A DNA stretch of 7,694 nt, taken from NCBI RefSeq assembly GCF_937893305.1, contig NZ_CALBGN010000009.1, forward strand, positions 1 to 7,694, written 5' to 3'. This DNA comes from an uncultured Helicobacter sp. (GTDB lineage Bacteria; Campylobacterota; Campylobacteria; Campylobacterales; Helicobacteraceae). Positions 1-5,673 of this stretch are shown here, piece by piece. Each line of letters starts with the position of its first letter. The first letter of the stretch is position 1. Below the pieces are notes generated by a model. It made no database searches. It was not told where the DNA came from and was given only the letters and a program-made list of their open reading frames with translations. The position numbers were made by a program, and so were the translations under genes.

Positions 1-54
1 TCTAAAGATGAAACCTATCTTAGTGGTAATGTAGGGATTAAGTATAAATTCTAA
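1..54 (+). CDS. C-terminal end of a probable outer-membrane beta-barrel protein (partial)
   Basis: Only the last 17 codons and the TAA stop are inside the window; the gene begins to the left. The tail reads SKDETYLSGNVGIKYKF. It ends in Phe, with Tyr, Ile and Val at every second position before it (-3, -5, -7). That alternating pattern with a terminal aromatic residue is the usual beta-signal recognised by the BAM complex in outer-membrane barrels, including Helicobacter outer-membrane proteins and autotransporters. The family cannot be named from so little sequence. Codon choice (AAA, GAT, AGT, AAT, TAT) matches the other genes here. No convincing terminator hairpin follows in bases 55-168, only A/T-rich DNA. 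A leftward reading of the same bases was considered and judged weaker. Confidence 0.55.
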   Translation, partial: SKDETYLSGNVGIKYKF

Positions 55-171
55 ATCAAACTTCATAATCTCCTTAGACAAAATAACCTTTTGGGTGTTG
101 TTTAGAAGCTTAAAAAAATATTTTAAAAATTATTTAGTTTTTTGTATTAGATTTTTTTTACAATAAAAATG

Positions 172-177
172 TATAAT
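172..177 (+). promoter_or_regulatory. -10 box of the serB promoter
   Basis: A perfect TATAAT lies downstream of a T-rich stretch (about 151-159), with no recognisable -35 box. This fits the usual layout of primary-sigma promoters in Campylobacterota. Transcription would start near 184, just before the AAAGGA ribosome-binding site. The box lies inside the longest possible serB reading frame, so that longer frame cannot be translated from this promoter. Confidence 0.65.
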
Positions 178-192
178 AATCGGCTTTTGAAC

Positions 193-198
193 AAAGGA
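193..198 (+). promoter_or_regulatory. Ribosome-binding site that fixes the serB start at TTG
   Basis: AAAGGA lies 6 nt before the TTG at 205-207, which is good Shine-Dalgarno spacing. No comparable purine-rich site precedes the in-frame ATG at 169; the bases before it are T-rich and then CAATAAAA. Confidence 0.7.
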
Positions 199-204
199 TT
201 TTTC

Positions 205-828
205 TTGAAACTTGCTGTTTTTGATTTTGATTCCACTTTGATGGATGGAGAAACAATTGATTTATTAGCAAAGGCGCATGGAAGTGCAGAAGCTGTGAGT
301 TCTATCACAAAAGAAGCAATGGGTGGCAAAATGGATTTTCACCAAAGCTTAAAGCTCCGTGTTGCCACACTTAAGGGAATGCCTATTGCTAAAGTCCAAG
401 AGATTTGCAATAACTTAAAATATAATCCCGGCGCAAAGGAACTCATTGATGAGTTAAAAGCTAGAAATTATAGGGTTGTTGTCTTTAGTGGTGGCTTTGA
501 TGAGGGTGTTAGTGCTGGACAAAAAGCACTAGGCTATCATATTCATTTTAGCAATAAACTTCATTACAAAGATGGGATTCTAACAGGAGAAGTAGGCGGT
601 GAGATGATGTTTGGTTACTCCAAGGGCAGAATGATGGAAAAAATTCAAACCCTTCTTAATGCAAGTTATGAAAACACCATTGCCATAGGAGATGGCGCAA
701 ACGATATTTCAATGTTTAAATACGCAAAAAAGAAAGTAGCATTTTGCGCAAAACCTATCCTTAAAGAAGCAGCAAACATCATCATAAATGAAAAAAATTT
801 AATGCAAATTGCACAACATTTAAATTAA
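205..828 (+). CDS. serB: Phosphoserine phosphatase SerB, TTG start
   Basis: SerB is a cytosolic Mg2+-dependent HAD-family enzyme that hydrolyses O-phospho-L-serine to serine, the last step of serine synthesis from 3-phosphoglycerate. The in-frame ATG at 169 would add 12 residues, but the TATAAT box at 172-177 and the ribosome-binding site at 193-198 favour TTG at 205. That gives 207 residues beginning MKLAVFDFDSTL, the start and length I recall for H. pylori SerB. With this numbering the catalytic set is complete: D7 and D9 in DFDST, E16, R52, S95-G96 in VVVFSGGF, K140 in YSKGR, and D163, N166 and D167 in GDGAND. These sit a constant four residues before the corresponding positions I recall for the Methanocaldococcus jannaschii enzyme. 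There is no regulatory ACT domain. The stop overlaps the ribosome-binding site of tal, so the two genes are probably co-transcribed. Confidence 0.93.
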   Translation: MKLAVFDFDSTLMDGETIDLLAKAHGSAEAVSSITKEAMGGKMDFHQSLKLRVATLKGMPIAKVQEICNNLKYNPGAKELIDELKARNYRVVVFSGGFDEGVSAGQKALGYHIHFSNKLHYKDGILTGEVGGEMMFGYSKGRMMEKIQTLLNASYENTIAIGDGANDISMFKYAKKKVAFCAKPILKEAANIIINEKNLMQIAQHLN

Positions 829-837
829 GGAGACTTT

Positions 838-1830
838 ATGCAAGATAACATTTCATTTTCACTTTGGTGCGACTTTATTGAACGCAATTTTTTAGAAAAT
901 GACTTTATAAAAATGGTGCAAGATGGAATCATAAATGGTGCTACAAGCAATCCGGCAATCTTTCAGCAGGCTTTATTAAATGAAAGCTATCAAGCACAAA
1001 AAGATTCCTTAAAAGATTTAGATAAAAAAAGCATTTATGAAGCCTTAGCAAAAACAGATATTCAACGCGCAGCAGAGATTTTAAAGCCCCTTTATGATAA
1101 CAATCCAAATGATGGTTATATTAGCATTGAAGTTGATCCCAATTTATGTGATAACGCTAAAGAAACTACCGACGAAGGAGTCCGTCTTTTTAATAAGATT
1201 GGCTACCCTAACGTAATGATAAAAATCCCTGCCACAAAAGCAGGTTTTAGCGTAATGGAAGAGCTTATTGCTCAAGGAATTTCTGTTAATGCTACGCTTG
1301 TGTTTCACAAAACTCAAGTCATTAGTTGTATGGAAGCCTTTAAAAAAGGCTATGAAAAGCTTAAACAAACAAGTAAAAAAGAATTAAAAGACTTACCTCG
1401 TGCAGTTGTGAGTATCTTTGTATCACGCTTTGATCGCAAATGCGATTCCATCTTAAAAGAACACGGAATCCCAAGTGCTACACTAGGGATTAAAAATGCG
1501 CAATATCTCTATCATACTTTAAATAGTTATGGATTACCCGGAGTGCGCGCGTTATTTGCTAGCACAGGCGTTAAAGGTGATGACTTAGAACCAGCATATT
1601 ATATTAAAGAACTCTATCATCCCTATGCAATTAACACCGCCCCACTCTCTGCAATCTCTGCCTTTAACGAAGCTAGCGAAGCATATTTACCAAGCATTGA
1701 AGAGCTTGAAGAATTTTTAAAAAACGTAGAAGAAGCAGGTATTCATTTAGAATCAATCTCTAAAGAACTGCTAGAACAAGGTTTAAATGACTTCAAAGCA
1801 GCATTTTCTAAAATTTTAGAAAGTTTATAA
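838..1830 (+). CDS. tal: Transaldolase
   Basis: Transaldolase moves a dihydroxyacetone unit from sedoheptulose 7-phosphate to glyceraldehyde 3-phosphate in the non-oxidative pentose phosphate pathway, in the cytosol. The 330-residue product has the TIM-barrel landmarks: GATSNPAIF at 34-42, SIEVDP at 96-101, MIKIPAT at 127-133 with K129 as the Schiff-base lysine, SVNATLVF at 149-156, SIFVSRFDR at 192-200, and FASTGVK at 240-246, which replaces the WASTSTK type of sequence. The length fits the long bacterial Tal class rather than the short (about 220-residue) type. The ATG follows AAGGAG (827-832) by 5 nt, and that site overlaps the serB stop. serB-tal adjacency is also known in C. jejuni, and tal before rplY in H. 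pylori. No strong terminator follows it; the next gene has its own promoter. Confidence 0.95.
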   Translation: MQDNISFSLWCDFIERNFLENDFIKMVQDGIINGATSNPAIFQQALLNESYQAQKDSLKDLDKKSIYEALAKTDIQRAAEILKPLYDNNPNDGYISIEVDPNLCDNAKETTDEGVRLFNKIGYPNVMIKIPATKAGFSVMEELIAQGISVNATLVFHKTQVISCMEAFKKGYEKLKQTSKKELKDLPRAVVSIFVSRFDRKCDSILKEHGIPSATLGIKNAQYLYHTLNSYGLPGVRALFASTGVKGDDLEPAYYIKELYHPYAINTAPLSAISAFNEASEAYLPSIEELEEFLKNVEEAGIHLESISKELLEQGLNDFKAAFSKILESL

Positions 1831-1853
1831 GAATTTTAAACATAGTTTTTGCA

Positions 1854-1877
1854 AAAAGTGCTATAATTGCCACTTTT
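1854..1877 (+). repeat. Inverted repeat enclosing the rplY -10 box
   Basis: AAAAGTG (1854-1860) and CACTTTT (1871-1877) are perfect 7-base inverted arms around a 10-base centre that holds TATAAT. The right arm overlaps the expected transcription start. It could be an operator, a weak terminator for tal (it is followed by a T-rich run), or chance in A/T-rich DNA. The repeat itself is plain; its function is unknown. Confidence 0.5.
1859..1867 (+). promoter_or_regulatory. Extended -10 promoter of rplY
   Basis: TGCTATAAT matches the extended -10 form TGnTATAAT exactly. No -35 box is recognisable. Transcription would start near 1874, leaving a 5' leader of about 26 nt before the rplY ATG. It would drive rplY and, by gene packing, pth, the permease gene and purH. 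Confidence 0.7.
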
Positions 1878-1899
1878 ATTTTAATTTTAAGGATAACAA

Positions 1900-2436
1900 A
1901 TGTTAAGTGGAATAATTAGAGAGAGTATTTCAAAGGCAGACACAAAAGCCCTAAGAAAAAATGGTTATCTAATTGCCAATATCTACGGAAAAGGCAAAGA
2001 AAATATCCATTGTGCGTTTAAACGCAATGATTTCATCAGAGAAGTGAAGAAAAAAACAGATTTAATCTTTGAAGTAGAAGTTGGCACACAAAAATATCCT
2101 GTTGTCATCCAAGAGTATCAAAAGGATCCTATTACTAGTGAGATTATCCATGTAGATTTGATGCTAGCGCAAAAAGGAACTGAAGCAAAATATTCTGTAA
2201 AGGTGCGCACAGTTGGAACACCAAAAGGACTTAAAAACAAAGGTGTCTTAATGATGTCTAAAAAGCGTATCAAAGTGAAATCAGCTCCTGAAAATCTCCC
2301 AAAAGATTATGAAATCAATGTTAGTGATTTAGATGTTGGTGATGTTGTGCTTGTGCGTGATCTCCCTGCATTTGATGGTGTAAAAATCGTTGAACGCGAT
2401 GATGTTGCGATTGTTGGTGTGATTAAATCACGCTAA
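1900..2436 (+). CDS. rplY: 50S ribosomal protein L25 (Ctc/TL5 type)
   Basis: L25 binds 5S rRNA in the central protuberance of the large ribosomal subunit. The long Ctc/TL5 form seen here is linked to general stress in some bacteria. The 178-residue product has two parts. The N-terminal L25 domain (about 1-90) includes LRKNGYLIANIYGKGK at 18-33 and the conserved block VIQEYQKDPITSEIIHVDL at 69-87. The C-terminal TL5-like beta domain (about 95-178) includes GTPKGLKNKGVL at 106-117 and the stretch from APENLPKDYEINV to VRDLPAF at 129-158. The short E. coli-type L25 lacks this second domain. TAAGGA (1888-1893) stands 6 nt before the ATG. The sequence is Lys-rich, as expected of an RNA-binding protein. 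It is first in a tight run with pth, lpt and purH, and rplY-pth adjacency is common across bacteria. Confidence 0.94.
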   Translation: MLSGIIRESISKADTKALRKNGYLIANIYGKGKENIHCAFKRNDFIREVKKKTDLIFEVEVGTQKYPVVIQEYQKDPITSEIIHVDLMLAQKGTEAKYSVKVRTVGTPKGLKNKGVLMMSKKRIKVKSAPENLPKDYEINVSDLDVGDVVLVRDLPAFDGVKIVERDDVAIVGVIKSR

Positions 2437-2443
2437 TGTTTTA

Positions 2444-3031
2444 ATGAAATGTTTTTTAATTATAGGTTTAGGAAATCCTGGGCAAACATATCAAAATAAC
2501 CGACACAATATAGGTTTTAAAGTTATTGACGCCCTAGTCCAAGACCTAAATGCACACAAACAAAGTGCTTTCAAAGGAGAGCTTTACAAAAGCTCTCAAG
2601 TCTTACTTCTAAAACCCCAAACTTTTATGAATCTTTCTGGAGAATCCGTTAAAAGCGTGCTGAACTTTTATAAGCTCACAGATTTTTTGGTTATCCACGA
2701 TGATTTAGATTTGCCCTTTGGTGCTATCAAATTTAAATTTGGCGGAAGCAGTGGCGGACACAATGGCTTAAAGTCAATTGATACACTTTGCGGGAATAAC
2801 TATTATAGAATCCGATATGGAATTGGAAAACCCGCCATAAAAGCACAGGTAACAAACTGGGTTTTACAAGACTTTAGTCCTTTAGAAGAAGAGCAAAACA
2901 AAGAGTTAATCGCACATTCTAAAAATGCGGCCCTAGAGATTGCCAAACTACAATCAAGCGACTTGCTATCCACACAAATTTCCAGCAAATGGACACTCTC
3001 TCCAAAAGACCTTTCTAAAGAAATACAATGA
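2444..3031 (+). CDS. pth: Peptidyl-tRNA hydrolase
   Basis: Pth cleaves peptidyl-tRNAs that drop off ribosomes and so recycles tRNA; it acts in the cytosol and is generally essential. The 195-residue product carries the full bacterial signature: IGLGNPG at 7-13 with N11, the catalytic histidine H21 in NNRHNIGF, KPQTFMNLSG at 57-66 with N63, IHDDLDLP at 84-91 with D86, and SSGGHNGLKS at 102-111 with H106 and N107. The ATG at 2444 is the only usable start between the upstream in-frame stop and the GLGNPG motif. It is not preceded by a Shine-Dalgarno sequence and lies 7 nt after the rplY stop, so translation probably depends on ribosomes finishing rplY. Its own stop overlaps the next start in an ATGA. 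Confidence 0.95.
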   Translation: MKCFLIIGLGNPGQTYQNNRHNIGFKVIDALVQDLNAHKQSAFKGELYKSSQVLLLKPQTFMNLSGESVKSVLNFYKLTDFLVIHDDLDLPFGAIKFKFGGSSGGHNGLKSIDTLCGNNYYRIRYGIGKPAIKAQVTNWVLQDFSPLEEEQNKELIAHSKNAALEIAKLQSSDLLSTQISSKWTLSPKDLSKEIQ

Positions 3032-4101
3032 CACTTTTTTTTCGCTACATTAGTTTTTTGTATTTAAAATATTTTTTCTATCTTTTTATTTCTTTAGAAT
3101 GCTTTTTTGTTGCGATTGATTTAGTAAAATTCTTAGACAATCTACCAAGCTCTGCAAACCTATTTATTCTTTTGCTTGTGTATGACTTTATGTATGCTTC
3201 ACAATTTATTCTGCCTCTTGCATTGATTTTAGCACAAATTGTTCTGATGATAAACCTGCTTAAAAGTTCTCAATTTACAGCTTTTTTAGCACTTGGATTT
3301 TCAAAAATAAAAATCTTTTACCCTATCTTTTTGCTAAGTTTTTTTATGACACTTATTTTTATCGCTCTAAATGCAACTCCTTTTGCCTATGCAAAAGAGC
3401 GTGTAGATTTAATCATTGATGAAGGGTTTATAGGAAATTACAAAAGCGATCTATTTGTCAAATACAATCAAAACTATGTATATTTTAAAAAAATCTATCC
3501 CTTATTACAAAGTGCAGAAGGTATTGTTGTGTATGAATTTGATCCTAAAAAAAATACACTAACACATATTGTGGAATCCAAAAAAGCACGATTTAATGGG
3601 CAAGACTGGATTTTGGAAAACTCCATAATTACTACACTAGACGAAAGTTTCGAACTTGGCAAAAATCCCTTAAAAGTTAAAGAATTAGAAACCTATGAAA
3701 CATTGCGCGACTTTAAGCCAAAAATTTTAGAAAATATTTATGAAAAACAAGGAAGCATTTCAATCCTTGATGCCATTGAAGCTTATATGCTTTTAAAAAA
3801 TCAAAATGCAAATACACAAAAGATACGCGGAATGCTTTATAATCTAATCTTTTTCCCACTCTTTGCGCCTTTAATGATGATTTGTCTTGCTGTGTTTATT
3901 CCAAACTCTAACCGTTATGCAAATTTTAGCTTAATGACTTTAGGAATGATTTTAGGCGTGCTAATCACTTGGGGGATATTTTTTAGTTTCTCAAAACTTT
4001 CAATTAGCGGCTTTTTGCAACCAGAATTTAGCGCAATAATCCCAATGCTTACATTATTTCTAGCTAGCAGTTTTTGCTTTTATAAAATCTTAAAAACATA
4101 A
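3028..4101 (+). CDS. LptF/LptG (YjgP/YjgQ) family permease
   Basis: Members of this family form the membrane part of the LptB2FG ABC transporter, which pulls lipopolysaccharide from the inner membrane and passes it to LptC and the periplasmic bridge. The 357-residue product has the family's 3 + 3 layout: hydrophobic segments at about 9-31, 56-78 and 97-117, a periplasmic domain of about 150 residues (roughly 119-267) for the beta-jellyroll, then segments at about 270-291, 300-321 and 334-354. Whether it is LptF or LptG cannot be decided here, so no symbol is given. The start overlaps the pth stop by 4 nt (ATGA), with no clear ribosome-binding site, which suggests coupling. A homologue follows pth in H. 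pylori too. The gene has a T8 run at codons 3-5 and an A8 run at 3547-3554. Confidence 0.88.
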   Translation: MTLFFRYISFLYLKYFFYLFISLECFFVAIDLVKFLDNLPSSANLFILLLVYDFMYASQFILPLALILAQIVLMINLLKSSQFTAFLALGFSKIKIFYPIFLLSFFMTLIFIALNATPFAYAKERVDLIIDEGFIGNYKSDLFVKYNQNYVYFKKIYPLLQSAEGIVVYEFDPKKNTLTHIVESKKARFNGQDWILENSIITTLDESFELGKNPLKVKELETYETLRDFKPKILENIYEKQGSISILDAIEAYMLLKNQNANTQKIRGMLYNLIFFPLFAPLMMICLAVFIPNSNRYANFSLMTLGMILGVLITWGIFFSFSKLSISGFLQPEFSAIIPMLTLFLASSFCFYKILKT

Positions 4102-4110
4102 GGAGTTACA

Positions 4111-5643
4111 ATGACAGCATTATTAAGCGTAAGCGATAAAAACGGAATCGTAGAGTTTGCACAAGGACTTGTTTCACTAGGATATACGATTCTCTCTACA
4201 GGTGGCACATTAAAAATACTTACACAAAGCAACATCCAAGCACAAGATGTAAGCCATTATACGCAAAGTCCTGAAATGTTTGATGGGCGCGTCAAAACCT
4301 TACACCCAAAAATCCATGGCGGAATCTTACATCGCCGCTCCAATAGTGAGGATGTGAGAATAGCTAAAGAATATGGAATTGCTGATATTAATTTAGTTTG
4401 TGTGAATCTCTATCCTTTTAAAGCCACGATAGAACACACAAATGATTTTGACACAATCCTTGAAAACATTGACATAGGCGGTCCTTCTATGGTGCGTGCA
4501 GCGGCAAAAAACTTCGCTTCTGTGCTAATTGTTACAGATCCTAATGACTACACAAAGGTTTTAGAAAATTTACAAAACCAGAAAAACACTTTAGAGTTCC
4601 GTCAAAAGATGATGATTAAAGCATTTGAACACACAGCAAGCTATGATTGTATGATAGCAAATTATATGAATCAGCGCTTCAATGGTGGCTTTGGAGAAGC
4701 GCATTTTATCAGTGGAAAACTTGTAGCTCCAACACGCTATGGAGAGAATCCACATCAAAAAGGTGCATATTATGAGTTTGGAAACTTCTACTCTAACACT
4801 TTTAAAACGCTAAAGGGTGAAATTAGTTTTAATAACTTAACAGATATTAATAGTGCTGTAAAAATTGCTACAAGTTTCAAAGAAGCCCCTTGTGTTTGTA
4901 TTGTAAAACATGGAAATCCTTGTGGATTTGCGCTAAAAAACAATGCGCTAGATTCTTACAAAGAAGCCTTAAAATGCGATAGCGTATCTGCTTTTGGTGG
5001 TGTAGTAGCAATAAATGCCCCAATAGATCTTACCCTAGCACAAGAGATCAACAAAATCTTTATTGAAGTGTTAGTAGCACCAGAAATTTCAGAAGAAGCA
5101 CTCAAAGAATTTGAAACCAAAAAGAAAATCAAAATCTTCATTTGCGGCGGAAAAACACTAAAATTTCCAAAAGACCACCAAGACTTTAAACATATTGAAG
5201 GTGGATTTGTTTTGCAAGATTCTGATTATTTAGAAGAAAATGAAGTTAAAAATGCAAAATGTGTCAGCCAAAAGCAAGCCACACAAAAGCAAATGCAGGA
5301 TTTAGAAATCGCTTACAAACTCGCAAGCCTTGTAAAATCAAATTGTGTTGTATATGTTAAAGATTCCGCAATGGTTGCTGTTGGAATGGGAATGACAAGC
5401 CGTGTAGATGCAGCAAAGGCGGCGATTAAAAAGGCACAAGATATGGGATTAGATTTAAAAGGTTGCGTGCTTGCAAGCGAAGCGTTTTTTCCCTTTAAAG
5501 ATAGCATTGAAGAAGCACATAAAGTAGGTGTTAGTGCTGTGATTGAACCTGGCGGAAGTATAAGAGATGATGAAGTGATTGATTGCGCAAACACAAATGG
5601 AATCGCTTTATATTTTAGCGGCAAACGCCACTTTTTACATTAA
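4111..5643 (+). CDS. purH: Bifunctional AICAR transformylase/IMP cyclohydrolase PurH
   Basis: PurH performs the last two steps of de novo purine synthesis: it formylates AICAR with 10-formyl-tetrahydrofolate to FAICAR, then closes the ring to IMP. The 510-residue product is full length. The N-terminal MGS-like cyclohydrolase domain (about 1-145) shows LLSVSDK at 4-10, STGGT at 29-33, FDGRVKTLHPKIHGGIL at 57-73, NLYPF at 99-103 and DIGGPSMVRAAAKN at 121-134. The transformylase domain shows RYGENPHQ at 209-216, the catalytic K266-H267 in VKHGNPCG, SAFGG at 293-297, EAFFPFKDSIEEA at 457-469, EPGGSIRDDEVI at 479-490 and the usual basic end SGKRHFLH. TAAGGAG (4099-4105) overlaps the permease stop and sits 5 nt before the ATG. 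This gene separates the source organism from H. pylori, which lacks de novo purine synthesis. Confidence 0.97.
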   Translation: MTALLSVSDKNGIVEFAQGLVSLGYTILSTGGTLKILTQSNIQAQDVSHYTQSPEMFDGRVKTLHPKIHGGILHRRSNSEDVRIAKEYGIADINLVCVNLYPFKATIEHTNDFDTILENIDIGGPSMVRAAAKNFASVLIVTDPNDYTKVLENLQNQKNTLEFRQKMMIKAFEHTASYDCMIANYMNQRFNGGFGEAHFISGKLVAPTRYGENPHQKGAYYEFGNFYSNTFKTLKGEISFNNLTDINSAVKIATSFKEAPCVCIVKHGNPCGFALKNNALDSYKEALKCDSVSAFGGVVAINAPIDLTLAQEINKIFIEVLVAPEISEEALKEFETKKKIKIFICGGKTLKFPKDHQDFKHIEGGFVLQDSDYLEENEVKNAKCVSQKQATQKQMQDLEIAYKLASLVKSNCVVYVKDSAMVAVGMGMTSRVDAAKAAIKKAQDMGLDLKGCVLASEAFFPFKDSIEEAHKVGVSAVIEPGGSIRDDEVIDCANTNGIALYFSGKRHFLH

Positions 5644-5672
5644 AAATATGGAATCTAAAAAAATGGATTCCA
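5641..5672 (-). terminator. Probable intrinsic terminator of rpoD in the convergent gap
   Basis: Perfect 7-base arms TGGAATC (5649-5655) and GATTCCA (5666-5672) flank a 10-base loop. Read leftward, as rpoD is transcribed, the hairpin starts 1 nt after the TAG stop and is followed by TATTTTTA, a fair U-tract. Read rightward it is followed by ACTATTC, so it should stop purH transcripts poorly. The stem has only three G-C pairs, so strength is moderate. Confidence 0.65.
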
Positions 5673-5673
5673 A

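Noticed and set aside
1..75. A leftward open frame starting with ATG at 66-64, preceded on the minus strand by AAGGAG, running off the left edge
   Set aside because: The spacer is only 3 nt. The peptide (MKFDLEFILNPYITTKIGFIFR) is unrecognised and has unusual codon choice (CCC, TAC, ACC, ATC, AGA). The rightward reading has normal codons and a textbook beta-barrel end.
55..168. Possible terminator for the upstream gene (ACC/GGT around a T-rich loop near 86-96, and A/T palindromes near 110-128)
   Set aside because: The stems are only about 3 bp or contain A-T pairs only, and are not supportable as intrinsic terminators.
5313..5624. Minus-strand open frame of 103 codons opposite purH
   Set aside because: It is a shadow of the conserved PurH C-terminal domain, which fully accounts for the sequence constraint.
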